64,000 bases of DNA from assembly GCA_021018815.1 (NCBI GenBank), contig JAITYX010000154.1, positions 248,001 to 312,000 on the forward strand. The letters are read 5' to 3'. Position numbers and translations under genes: made by a program. How positions within the stretch are numbered: position 1 is the stretch's first letter; every line of letters begins with the position of its first letter. The notes under the pieces were generated by a model, which saw only the letters and a list, made by a program, of their open reading frames with translations, searched no databases and was not told where the DNA came from. The DNA comes from Talinum fruticosum (lineage: Eukaryota > Streptophyta > Magnoliopsida > Caryophyllales > Talinaceae). Below, piece by piece: positions 1-10,498 of the stretch.

Positions 1-739
1 GTACCTGAATTCTTGATAGTACTCGGAGAGATATACATGCAAGGTCTAAGTCTTCGGGTTCTAAGCACTTGTTTGGGTTAGAAGGAAGTTTGATCCCAAA
101 CTAAGAAAAAACATATTAAAGAAGAGCTCCAAAGGGATAAGGAGTCCTCTTCGATCGGATGGAATAGAAGTAATCCATTCCAAAATGAATGGAAAGAGGT
201 CAACATCATACCTTTCCAAAATATCAAAAAAACCTTGAGAAATTTTCTACTAGGTAACTCTTTTGAGGAAAAGTAGGAGAAGAAGGTACTCATAAGAATG
301 AAGAACAATAGTCTTCGGATGTGATCCGAGTCACAAAAAGTTCTTTATAGATCGAGGAGTTTCTTTAGTGTATTTATCAAAGAAGTCATTTGTGACTTAA
401 TTAAAGGGGATAAGGTTAGAATTAAGAATGAAAGTCTTCACAACAAAGACTTCTCTAGGCTGTCATGTGGGAATGGAACTCAGTAATGAGTTACGGGTAG
501 ATGTAGTCACGAAACATAGGTAATTCAAGATACCTATTTGGAGAGAGGGTTGAATTAAGGAGAAAGTGGTTTTGGAGAAGACTTTGTCATAAATAAGGAA
601 GTGCTTGAGCGACAAGTACCTTTGAATCATTTCGGGTAGGGCCTTTACCCTTTGCTTGAGCGACCTCGGAACGAGTTCACTTGGTTATGGCCTTCTTTGT
701 GACCAAACCTCCCTCCATGGTTGAACCTCTATTAGGCAT
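1..739 (-). pseudogene. Third ORF (env-like position) of a minus-strand Sirevirus-type Copia element, cut by the window edge
   Basis: Read on the minus strand, the frame starts at an ATG at 739 (MPNRGSTMEG) and runs towards base 1 with frameshifts. The part around 300-1 matches, at DNA level, the segment 14450-14600 of the plus-strand copy, whose ORF starts MPKRGTTQEF at 13955. The ORF lies downstream of RNase H (ends 1569), where Sireviruses often carry an additional or envelope-like ORF. I see no clear signal peptide or membrane segment, so the envelope role is family knowledge applied by position, not something the sequence shows. Its biochemical function is unknown. A TATA box sits about 165 bases upstream. 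Confidence 0.55.
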
Positions 740-1568
740 ATTGAAAGAGATAGAGAGTGTTTGAGGGTAAAGAGAAAGAGAGTAAAGAGCATAGATGAGT
801 GAGAAGAGAGAGAGAGAGTTTGAGTGCGAGAGTGATTGAATGTGAGAGCCAAGAGAGCAAGAGTGTGAGCAATAAGTAGGCATAAGTGAAAACGAAGCGG
901 TGCTATTTATAGAATAAATGCTTTCATTGAACAACCGCCTTTCTGTCTCAGCCTATCAAGCAACGATTATCGGATCGTTGAGTCTCCATGTGAGTAATTG
1001 CTAGTTTTAGTTTTCCAACCAGCTTTCTTCCAACGGCTAGTTCTTCCGACTGATCGTGTGACAGAGAGAGAGAGAGAGAAGAAAGAATTTTCAAAAATAT
1101 TTATGAGATTCTCCATTTATCTAGAGATGGTCCCAGAATTTCAATGTCCAAGACTAACTTTTGTAAGGCAATTAGAATACATAGGAGATGAGGGCTTCCT
1201 ACTTAAAGGATGACTGGAGCTTTCTTTACATTCTCATAAGCACAACCACTTTTTTCCCATTCCTAAAGCTCGCCAACTTTTAAAGATCTTGCAGCTTAAA
1301 TAGTGAAAAACAATTTGTTGAGTATCTTTGTAAAAGAAAACGCTGATCAACTTCTTTTATAGGGGCCCCACAGACGGTGACAAGGAGGCCTTCACAATTG
1401 CTAATAATCCGAGTCTAAGTCGGTAAAGTGTTTGACTGACTCGGAACACACTCTGAAATTTCATGACTCATAGCTCACTCTCATTCCGTGTTAACTGATA
1501 TATTTGTTATTCACTCCAAGTATATAACAATCAATCGAGTAGAATAACTCGTACAATAACTCACATAA
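740..1568 (-). other. Spacer and leader between RNase H and third ORF
   Basis: There is no coding frame of note. On the minus strand the half next to the ATG is rich in CT and contains a GA/CT microsatellite at about 806-820; another lies at about 1063-1080. The spacer has the same layout as 13417-13954 of the plus-strand copy, including a shared stretch near the AACTAG at about 1000. Confidence 0.5.
903..912 (-). promoter_or_regulatory. TATA box ahead of third ORF
   Basis: The minus strand reads CTATAAATAG, followed by a CT-rich leader and the ATG at 739. The same 10-mer stands at 13804-13813, about 140 bases before the ATG of the plus-strand copy. It is in the internal region of the element, not in an LTR. 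Confidence 0.5.
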
Positions 1569-2707
1569 TCATGCAATTAACATGCGAAGCTCATTCATAA
1601 TAAAGCAAAGTTGATCTTCACTAAGGGGTTTAGTGAAAATATCAACTAATTAAAATTTTGTAGGAAGAAACTCAAGTTTAATGTCACCTTTCTCAAAATG
1701 ATATCTCAAAAAATGATACATGACCTTAATGTGTTTTGTTTTTTAGTGTTAAACTGGATTCTTAGTGAAGCCGATTGCACTCGATTGTCGCACTTGATTC
1801 GGATTGATGTAAATGACAATTCAAGATCCTTCAAGTGTTGTTTGATCCAAAAATATGAGTACAAGAAGCTCCAACTGCAATGTACTAAGCTTGAGCGAGT
1901 TGATAAGGCAACTGAGTTTTGCTTCTTTGAATGCCGATACATGAGTGATCGACCCGAAATTGGCATGCTCCTGATGTGCTCTTTCTATCAACTTTGTATC
2001 TAGCATAGTCAGCATCCAAGTATCCAGTGAGGGTCAGATATGAGTCTTTCAAGTACCAGAGACCAAGTGCCTAAGTCCATGTAACATATCTAAAATTCTC
2101 GTCACAAAAGTGAGATGTGATTCCTTAGGGTTAGCTTGAAATCTTGCATAAAGGCAAACACTAAACATGATATCTGGCCTACTAGATGTGAGATAAACTA
2201 GAGATCCAATCATACCTCTGTAGAGTTTCGATCTACTTGCTTTACCTTTCTCATCCTAGTGAAGTTTTGTACTCCTACTCATAGGTGTTCTTGCACGCTT
2301 CACATCTTGTAGCTTGCACTACTTCAATAACTCCTTGGTTTACTTTGATTAATGGACATAGATGCCATTCTTTTCTTGCTTGATTAGCAATCTAAGGAAG
2401 AAATTGAGTTCTCCCATCATACTCATTTGGAACTTCTGTCTCATTAACTCGAGAAAATTCTTGGTATAAAGTTTCATTAGTAGCTCCAAATATAATATCA
2501 TCAACACATATCCGAATGATAAGAAAATCATTTTCCTTGGTTTTTGTAAAAGAGTTTTGTCAATCAAACCTCTTTTTAAGTCATTTTTAACCAAGAAACT
2601 GCTAAGTCTTTCATACCAAGCTCTAGGAGCTTATTTTAGACCATATAATGCCTTTTGCAACTTGAAAAGATGATTTGTAATATGAGAGTTTTTAAATCCA
2701 GGGAGTT
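1569..2707 (-). pseudogene. Copia reverse transcriptase C-terminus and RNase H (minus strand)
   Basis: The product would be the part of the Copia Pol polyprotein that copies the element RNA and removes the template. Minus-strand translation gives RT motifs FKLQKALYGLK and KNDLKRGLIDKTLL (2600-2690), MGELNFFL (about 2400), then the connection and RNase H, ending in the DIFTKPLSEDQ motif near 1620 and a TGA at 1569. Several frameshifts and stops break it. The RT continues across the solo LTR at 2708-4913: EEVYVE lies on the other side at 4914-4950. The element runs from right to left, followed by the third ORF at 739-1. Confidence 0.8.
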
Positions 2708-4913
2708 TGTTAAGTCGCATTTTATACGTATTTTTAGTAGTTATTTAGTTTATATTATATAGTTTATTTTATCTAATTTATTCTATTTTGTCTATTTATA
2801 GGTAATTATCGAATAAAGTGGGAAGAGAAGAAAAGACGTTAAAAGTGGATTTTTAGCTACCGACAAGCATCCAAGAAAATATATGAAGTCGGTCCATAAA
2901 TATAATATGTAATAAAATATTTATTTTAGGATATTATATTTTAGGAAATCCTAATTGGAATAGAAAAGGAAACTTAGAAAAGAAGAAAGAGAAATAAACC
3001 CTAACTCTTTCACCCTATATATACTACTTATTATCATCATGAAGAGAGGAGACCGAGGAAGCCAGCCACATACATCCCAGCCACTTGCTTGCTCACGTCC
3101 ATTGGCCACACAAGCAGCCAGCCACCTAGCTACCCGGACCACCTCACGTTCTCTTGCTGCACCTGCTGCCGCTGCTCCTTGTTGCATCTGCTGCTTGCTG
3201 TCCACGCACCCCGCACTCGCTGCCGCTGCTCCTGGTTGCCGCCGTCCGCCGCCGCTTACGGCTTGCTACCGCTCCCTGTGCTGCTGCCCAGCCAGCCACC
3301 ATCCATCATCATCTTCTTTATCTTCCGGGTCAAAGAAACTAATATCGGTAGTATAATTTAGTTTTGTAATTTTTATTAGAAAAGATTGAGTTTTTATTGT
3401 TAGATTAATATTAAAGATGCTAGTTTTATTTAGTTTATATGTTTTAAATTACATTATGTGTGAGTAGTTTTTCTTATACTTAGTATAATCTACTTGAAGC
3501 CATGTTAAATTATTTATTTTGAAACAAAGTTTCGATTTTTATTATCTTATTGATTCGATCCATGATTCTATGATAATTTGTGTTTAATGTTTATGAATTT
3601 ATGTCTAATTAATTAGAGTGCATACTACTTAGTTTTATATAAATTCATATGATAGTTTAAAGGGTTTAAGTACATAATTGCTTGATCTTTTAGACATAAG
3701 TATCACCCTAGTTAATCATGGATGGCTCATACCCATCTCTTTTAATTAGGAAATTATCATAGATCCTTCTTAAATCAATTTGCTAGTAGATTGGTTATTA
3801 GGTGCTAGATGATGTTTTTCTAATACTTAATGCTCTAATTTGATTAAATTCTAGTGCTAGTGCTAAGGTTATCAATATTAGTAGGGTTTATATTAGGGCT
3901 AGGCCTAAGTAAACTAATAACTAAGGAAAAACGGGGAAGATCCGCTAGTGGTTGTCTTCTACGAGTTTAGCTCATGGGTAGATCAATTTGTGTTTTAATG
4001 ATAAATAATAATTTGCATGGTGGATATAGATTATACTAAGTGTTTTTGTAAATTTGATATATTTGATAATTACTTGCTTGCTTTTTAGTTATTTTCTTGA
4101 GTTTATTAATTTTTATTCATAAAGTTATAGTCTTTTATTATCAATTTCATTAAACCCCCTAAAGATCAGTATTTTAGGTTAGTTTTAGTAATTTTATTTT
4201 AATTTAACTTTGAGTCATTATATATTTTAATTTTCAGATTTAATTTTCTGTTAGTTTTTATTATTTTTGAGTTAGTTTGTTAGAAATTAGTTTAAAAATA
4301 GTTTCTTTTGTTATTTTTCATGTTTTATTTTCTTTTAGGGTTTAGATAGAGTCCTAGTTTGCTGTGATTAAATTTTAGAATTTTTCGAATTAATTTGATA
4401 TTTTTTCAGATTTAATTCTTGAATTTAATTACTGCAGGTTTTTAATAAAATAAATTCGTAAATTAGATTGTAAATTTTTTTCATATTTTTAGGGTCTGGT
4501 TAGGTTTAGAAAATTAGTATTATTATTCTGGGTAATTTTAATATTTATTTTCGTAATTATTTTAGTGCAGAAGTTTACTTATTTAATTTTCTGTTTTAGA
4601 ATTTGTTTATTTTCTGCTTTAGTTTTCTGTTTTAATTATTCTAAAAAAATATACAAAAATATTTCTGGGTTATTGTAGTTTTATTATTCTGTATAAATTA
4701 TTTATTTAGTTATTAGATAATTTTCTATGAATTTTAATTATTGATTTTAATTTATATTTTCTGTTTTGTTTTTAAGAGTAGCAAATTTAATTAGATTAAA
4801 ACTTGCATGTTATTATATCTTTCCTCGTGGATTCGATCCCTACTTGCCCTTGCTATATTGTTTATTATAAGTCTAAGTAGTGGTTTAATTGTTACTTGTA
4901 CGACAAGCTTAAC
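2708..4913 (+). mobile_element. Solo LTR of the gag-only Gypsy family, with perfect TSD
   Basis: The LTR starts TGTTAAGTCG and ends GCTTAAC. It is flanked by the direct repeat GAGTT at 2703-2707 and 4914-4918, the 5-bp target duplication expected of LTR retrotransposons. It matches over its length the two LTRs at 33994-36190 and 50338-52552, with a more diverged GC-rich section at about 3040-3340. No primer site or gag follows, so it is a solo LTR left after recombination between two LTRs. It splits the Copia RT. The final A expected of a TG...CA terminus is missing. Confidence 0.88.
3015..3024 (+). promoter_or_regulatory. LTR TATA box
   Basis: CTATATATAC lies about 307 bases into the LTR and is followed by a GC-rich transcribed leader. 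Sister LTRs have the same motif at about 34300 and 50645. Confidence 0.45.
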
Positions 4914-5194
4914 GAGTTACTCAACATAAACTTCTTCTTGAATATAATCATTAAGATCCGAATGATAAGAAAATCGCTTTAGTGGTGTAATATGACTTCT
5001 CCTATGGTATAACTCTTGTTCCTTCCATCTTTGTAGGAATGTAGTTTCCATGCTTGATGATGTTCTAGACATCCTCATCAAAGTCTTGGAGGAACCATTT
5101 CTCAAAAATCCGAGTGTGCAAAGTTTGATCCCTTGAACTTGGGTGGTGTGGTGGAAGATCTTCCTTCCTCGAACTCTCCATTGTTTTGAGCCAT
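4914..5194 (-). pseudogene. Copia gag N-terminus joined to an RT fragment by a deletion
   Basis: On the minus strand the gag start ATGGCTCAAAACAATGGAG is at 5194-5176, as in the four plus-strand gag copies. Gag residues such as RTSSSMET follow, and at about 4980 the reading jumps to RT sequence ending YIQEEVYVE at 4914. The rest of gag, protease, integrase and early RT is missing, so a large internal deletion lies between. A short piece at 4957-4975 is also present in the RT remnant at 2510-2530, so the junction is rearranged. The RT part continues at 2707 beyond the solo LTR. Confidence 0.7.
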
Positions 5195-5233
5195 CTAATC
5201 TTTAGACCTTTGGATTGTGAGATCCTCTTGAAA

Positions 5234-5252
5234 GGCTAGGCTCTGATACCAA
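5234..5252 (-). other. Primer-binding site (initiator Met-tRNA type)
   Basis: The minus strand reads TTGGTATCAGAGCCTAGCC, the usual Copia site complementary to the 3' end of initiator methionine tRNA. It is the best-preserved primer site in the window and directly abuts the LTR end at 5254. Confidence 0.85.
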
Positions 5253-5253
5253 T

Positions 5254-5343
5254 TGAGGATTTTTTCTTAGAGAGGCTATGTCATCTAGACGGGTGGGGTT
5301 AAATAGGGTGATGGAAGATTTTTGAGAAATGACAAATTGTTCG
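5254..5343 (-). repeat. Truncated Copia LTR, last 90 bases only
   Basis: The sequence corresponds to the tail of the minus-strand LTRs at 9009 and 10499, including the conserved TAGGGTGATGGA box. Homology stops near 5343 at GCA, where plus-strand RT sequence starts. Confidence 0.75.
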
Positions 5344-6876
5344 CATTTTTAGCATTCATCTCATTAATTGAACCTAAAATGTACTAGAAGCCCTACTTGA
5401 AACTGAATGGGTAGAGGCCATGCAAGAAGAACTATTTGAAAGAAACAAAGTCTTGACTACGACCAAACGACCTTATGAGCACCCGAGTTATAGGAACAAA
5501 ATGAGTTTTCAAGAGCAAACTGGATGAGTGAGGGTTGGTAGTCGAAACAAAGCCAGATTATTTGCTCAAAGATATAACCAAGAAGAGGGAATTGATTATG
5601 GGAAACCTTTGCACCTGTTGATAGGATTAAGGCAACCAAAATTTCTCTTAGCATTTGCATCAAGCATGTACATTAAGCTTTATCAAATGGATGTTAAGTA
5701 TTCATTTTTTAATGGCTACATTCAAGAAGAAGTTTATGTTGAGCAACCTCCTAGATTTGAAAACTCTCAATTTCAAAATCATTTTTTCAAATTGCCAAAA
5801 ATTTTGTATGGTCGGAACCAAGCTCCCGGAGCTTGGTATGAAAGACTAAGCAATATCTTGGTTGAAAATGACTTCAAAAGAGGTCTCATTGACAAAATGC
5901 TTTTCAAAAAACCAAGGGGAATGATTTTCTCATTATTCGATTTATATTGATGCCATTATCTTTGGAGCTTCTAATAAAACTCTATGCCAAGAGTCTCCGA
6001 GTTGATTAGATAGGAGTTCCAAATGAGTATGATGGGAGAACTTAATTTCTTCCTTGGACTGCAAATCAAACAAGAAAAGGATGGCATTTATGTTCATATC
6101 AAAATACACCAACGAGTTGTTGAAGAAGTATAAGCTACAAGATGCAAAACATATAGCAACATCAATGAGTAGTAGCACCAAACTAGACTCGGATGAGAAA
6201 GGTAAAGTCGTAGATCGAAACTCTAAAGCGGTATGATTGGATGTGTACTTATCTTACATCTTGTAGGCCACATATCATGTTTAGTGTACTGTTTATGTGC
6301 AAGATTTCAAAAAATCCAAAGGAATCACATCTTACTAAGGTAAAGAGAATTTTTGATATCTTATACGGACTCGAACACTTGGTCTCTAGTATTCAAATGA
6401 TTCAGAATTGACCCCCACTTGGATACTCGGATGCTGGCTATATTAGATACAAAGTTGATAGAAAGAGCAACTCAGGAGCATGTCAATTTCTGGTTCAACC
6501 CCTCATTTCCTGGCATTTGAAGAAACAAAACTCGATTCTTTGTGTCAACCACTGAAGCGAGTACATAGCAACTAGAGCTTATTGTGCTCCGATTTTATGG
6601 AGAAAGCAACACTTGAGGGAGCTTGGATTGTCATTCACATCTATCCAATTAAGTGTGATAATCAAAGTGTCGTCAACATCACCAAGAATCTAGTTCAACA
6701 TTCTAAGACAAAACACATTGAGGTAAGGTATCATTTTCGAGAGACCAATCGGAAAAAGGTGATATTGAACTTGAGTTTAATGCTAAGAAATTTTAATTAG
6801 GCGATATTTTCACAAAACCTCCGGGGAATATCATTTCTATTTTATTAGGAATGAACTTGGCATGATGATTACATGA
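5344..6876 (+). pseudogene. Copia reverse transcriptase and RNase H (plus strand)
   Basis: The reading starts in the integrase-RT linker (LETEWVEAMQEE), continues through RT (ARLFAQRYNQEEGIDYG, YQMDVKYSFFNGYIQEEVYVEQ, QAPGAWYERL) and the active-site region, then the connection and RNase H to a TGA at 6874-6876. The active-site motif, normally YVDDI, reads YIDAI (about 5942-5956), so one catalytic aspartate is lost. Stops at about 5527 and 5948 and later frameshifts confirm it is dead. No gag, integrase or LTR is attached on the left: it begins head-to-head against a minus-strand LTR stub. On the right it ends in the usual Copia spacer. Confidence 0.82.
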
Positions 6877-7057
6877 GCATATTATTGCATGATTATTTGA
6901 GTGATTACATGAGAATTTTTGAGTTTGTTTGTCTGCTATATGTTCTAAGTGAATAACAAACGGATCACTTGAACCCGAATGAAACTTAGGCTGTGAGTTA
7001 TTAAATTTTTGAGTGTGTTACGAGTCACTCGGACACCTAATTGAGAAGTGTTTTGAG
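6877..7057 (+). other. Post-RNase H Copia spacer
   Basis: Non-coding; resembles 13417-13560 of the other plus-strand copy, with shared stretches such as GTGAGTTATTA and GAGTCACTCGGA. It stops abruptly at about 7057, where minus-strand protease sequence begins. Confidence 0.5.
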
Positions 7058-8949
7058 TCTCCAAACATATGGCATGAGTAGCCACTATCTATGTACCAGT
7101 GACCCTTCTATATCCGAGTCATCCGCAACACATAAACAAACTAACCCTTCTCACTGCGTCTTACAAATCTAGTCACTATCATTACTTGTGGTCTTTCGCT
7201 GAGGAAGAACACTTTTGGGAACCTAGATTTGAATAATTTTGGGTTTGGTCCGATTCTGCGTCTTCCTTTTAGAAAGCCGAGTTTGTGTCTCTTTTCTTTG
7301 AAATTTTTTCCTTTGTAAACAGAGTTAAGAAGGCTTTCTCTTGTAAGCTGGTATGGGCTTAGTCCTCTTTTCATGTGAATGAATGGGACCATGCTTAGCC
7401 TTCCTGAACTTTACCGTTCGGAATCGGTTTTGAAAAGACTTGAATAGGAATTAGATTCATTTTTAGCATTGTAACCAAGACCTTCTTTCCTATATGAGAC
7501 ACGGTAAGAGCCAAGTAAAAGCTCAAGGTTTTTCGACCTTAAGTGAGTTTTAAAACAAGCTCTTGAGACTCATTGAGCTTCTTTTCGGATGCTCATTCTC
7601 TATTCTTAGGCGCTCGAACTCGGTCTCATTGTGTTCGAGCACTGGTCTCAAGTACTTTCAGATTTTGTCTCAAGTTTTCCAATTCATTTTTTAAAATAGT
7701 ATTCTCGGTAGAAAGAGACTCAAGTTGTTCTTTAAAATCGGAAGAGACAGAATTGGACTTTTTTCCAAAGTAAAGATCTATCTAGCAAGATCACCTTTGG
7801 AAATCTTAAGGAAGTATTCAATTACCTCATGAGGACTTGTTTCCTGAGTATCTTAGTTGTCACTCTCGACTCAATTTCAGCTTCGAGTCCGTTAGTGCCA
7901 TTAGACACATTGAGTCATCAGAATCATCTTTTTAATATGAGTCATTATCGCTCTAGGGATCCACCATAGCCTTTTTCTTCTTTTTGTCCTTCTTTCTCTC
8001 TTGACGAGTCTTTGACTGTGTGCTCCTTATTGCCACATTCAAAGCAACCAGAGTTCTTAGTTACGAGATAATATAGAATGGGATGAGTATTTCACTTTAT
8101 TGTCCTTCTTGTCTTTCTTGTAAAACTCCTCCTTTGGCGTCATGTGCCACTTTTTGTATTTTATCATCTTTTTGAAGCCTTGGGCAATGAGTGCCATGGG
8201 ATCCTCTTTTGAGTCCAAGGAGCTCGAGACTTTGTCATCTTCTTTCCGAGCCTTCGAGTGTAATGTTCTTGTTGGTGCTGACCCCTGCATCCTCTTCTTC
8301 TTAGTGTAGCTCATTAGTAAGTAGTTTCCCAATGAGCTCATCAGGCTTCAGTTGAGAGAGATTCTAAGCCTTTTCAACTGGTGTCACCTTGGGACCCTAT
8401 CTTCTCTTTTGTAGACTTCTCAGAATTTTCGACCATTTCCTCGTGAGATCCTTCGACCCAGAGACTTGAGATTGTTGGTAATCATAGTGAACCGATCATA
8501 CATCCGAGAAATGTTCTCCTCAAGCTCCATTCCGAACAACTCATACTTGTGAAGATATTAACTTATCTTCACCTCCTTCACTTGGTTGGTTCCTTCATAG
8601 TTGTTGACAAGTGTATCTCGGACCTCTTTGGTCATGTCACGGAGTTGATACTCGGTTGTACTCTTCGAGCTGATAGCACACAATAGAGTGTTCATGGCTT
8701 TGCGGTTCTTTCTAAACTTCTCATTCTCTTCAGCACGTGCATGTTGTCTTCCCTTTACGCACGGATCTTACTCCTTCCATCTCCATTGGAATAAAGTTTC
8801 CATTCCTAATGATGTTCCATACTTCTTCATCATTATCCAATAGAAAACATTCCATCATATTCTTCCGAGTGTGCAAAGTTTTACCCCTTGAACTTGGGTG
8901 GTGCGGTGGATGAACTACCTTCATCGAACTCTCCATTGTTACGAGCCAT
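7058..8949 (-). pseudogene. Copia gag and protease (minus strand)
   Basis: The capsid gene starts at the ATG at 8949 and is followed by broken gag frames (LDNDEEVWNIIRNGNFIP; SKEDPMALIAQGFKKM), a CCHC zinc knuckle at about 8010-8060 (CFECGNKEH) and a retropepsin-like active site, WY.DSG, at about 7085-7105 where the reading ends. The last knuckle cysteine is lost because the expected CTG reads CTCG. Gag packages the element RNA and protease cuts the polyprotein. Frameshifts are frequent, and integrase is absent because plus-strand sequence begins at 7057. The gag start lies 40 bases from a degenerate primer site. Confidence 0.78.
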
Positions 8950-8988
8950 TTGATCTTTATACCTTTAGATTGTGAGATCCTCTTGAAA

Positions 8989-9007
8989 GACTATGGTCTA
9001 ATACCAA
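8989..9007 (-). other. Degenerate primer-binding site
   Basis: The minus strand reads TTGGTATTAGACCATAGTC. It is the initiator Met-tRNA site with several changes and lies next to the LTR end at 9009. Confidence 0.7.
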
Positions 9008-9008
9008 T

Positions 9009-9797
9009 TGAAGGTTTGCTATTGGAGAGGTTAAGTCACCCGAGAGGGGGTGAATAGGGTGATGGAGGATTTTTGAAAAATATCAAACAGTTTTGCATAG
9101 ATCGGACTAAGAAACAGATTCTAAGTCTAGATTGGACTTAGCAAGCTAAGTACACACGAGATTACGTGGAAACCCTCCTAGGGTAGAAAACCCGACGTGG
9201 AAACCCTCCCGGGGTAGAAAACCATAGACAGTGCTAATCCAACCACCAAGTCAAATCCAATAATTGAATCCATGATTACAAAGGAGTGAGTCTTACTCGA
9301 ATTTCTCCCATAGACAATTCCTTTACAAGTTTTCCTAGACTCGAAGTTCCCTTATCCGATGTAGTACTTCCTGATTGAGTTAGCCCTTATGGTGAGGAGC
9401 AATTGAGCTAAGTTTGCCCTTAAAGCTTAGTCAAGGGACTGAGAAAGAAAGTGACGAGTAAAAGTGATTGAAAGACATTCTTTACAACTCAAAAAGTTAA
9501 AAATACAAAGTTGGAGTTATAAAAGCTAGAAGATTGAGTAACAGTAGAATATATTCGGTTCCAGTAATGTGTTCAGCAATCTTCAAGTCTTGTGGAGTGG
9601 CATCTATTTATAAGCACCAAGGCAAAATGACCTTTGGGACTAGTTACGGACAAGTGAGCCTCAATAGCCGTTATAACGGCTAATCTGAAGTCACTCGAAA
9701 AAGATCTTTTAAGATGTGAATGTTGTGTAGTGATCCTTGGTTCGGAAGATCGTCCAACCCTCTAGTGCTGATTGGAATCTTTGGTGGAAACAACCAT
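9009..9797 (-). repeat. Copia LTR, truncated, minus strand
   Basis: The sequence is nearly collinear with the LTR at 10499-11889 up to about 9797 (GGTGGAAACAA), then the match ends. It has a TATA-like CTTATAAATAGATG on the minus strand at about 9605-9616. Roughly 600 bases of the LTR start are missing. Confidence 0.78.
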
Positions 9798-10094
9798 TAC
9801 TCTAGTGGCAATAATAAGAATAAGCCCTACATCGCATGGGCTAGACGTCCAATCTCTATGGTCATGATGCATCTAATTCATTTCAAATTAGGTTCCATAC
9901 ATTTAAAAGGCAAATAATGGCGACAATCATTGAAATAATTAGATTACTTTTTTTTAAAGTATTAAATGATAGTTTTGGAGTACGATATATTGTATTTTCA
10001 AAATATATGTCAATAAATTATTGAATAAAATAAAAAATATATAGAAGGATTCGAGAGAATAATAGAAATAAAAAAGAAACACTACTTTATGAAA
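9798..10094. other. Unassigned AT-rich segment between duplicated Copia blocks
   Basis: About 297 bases that match nothing else I can see in the window. It is strongly AT-rich from 9900 on and has no convincing gene or terminal repeats. It separates a truncated LTR from a second copy of gag. Confidence 0.5.
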
Positions 10095-10439
10095 GTTATA
10101 TAAACTTCTCGAGACCTCTTTGGCCGTGTCACGGTCGACACTCGGTTGTACTCTTCCGAGCTGATAGCACACATCGAGTGTTCATGGCTTTGAAGTTCTT
10201 TCTAAACTTTTTATTCTCTTCAGCCGTGCATGTTGTCTTCCCTTTACGCACGAGATCTTACTCCTTCCATCTCCATTGGAATGAAGTTTTCATTCCTAAT
10301 GATGTTCCATACTTCTTCATCATTATCCAATAGAAAACATTCCATCATATTTTTCCGAGTGTGCAAAGTTTGACCCCTTGAACTTGGGTGGTCTGGTGGA
10401 TAATCTACCTTCATCGAACTCTCCATTGTTACGAGCCAT
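10095..10439 (-). pseudogene. Second copy of Copia gag N-terminus
   Basis: This repeats 8626-8949 almost base for base: gag start at the ATG at 10439, then LLDNDEEVWNIIRNENFIP. It is cut at about 10095, where the AT-rich filler begins, so only the first 110 or so gag codons exist. With its primer site and LTR (to 11889) it forms a direct duplication of 8626-9797. Confidence 0.75.
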
Positions 10440-10478
10440 TTGATCTTTATACCTTTAGATTGTGAGATCCTCTTGAAA

Positions 10479-10497
10479 GGCTATGCTCTAATACCAA
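10479..10497 (-). other. Primer-binding site
   Basis: The minus strand reads TTGGTATTAGAGCATAGCC, close to the initiator Met-tRNA primer site, and abuts the LTR end at 10499. Confidence 0.75.
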
Positions 10498-10498
10498 T

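Noticed and set aside
3039..3361. Pro/Ala/Ser-rich open frames after the TATA box of the solo LTR
   Set aside because: The equivalent positions of the sister LTRs (34324-34636, 50722-50982) give different frames and proteins, so this is LTR leader, not a conserved gene.
9720..9917. Open frame of 65 codons across a Copia LTR and the AT-rich filler
   Set aside because: It spans a rearrangement junction and has no match in the duplicate block.
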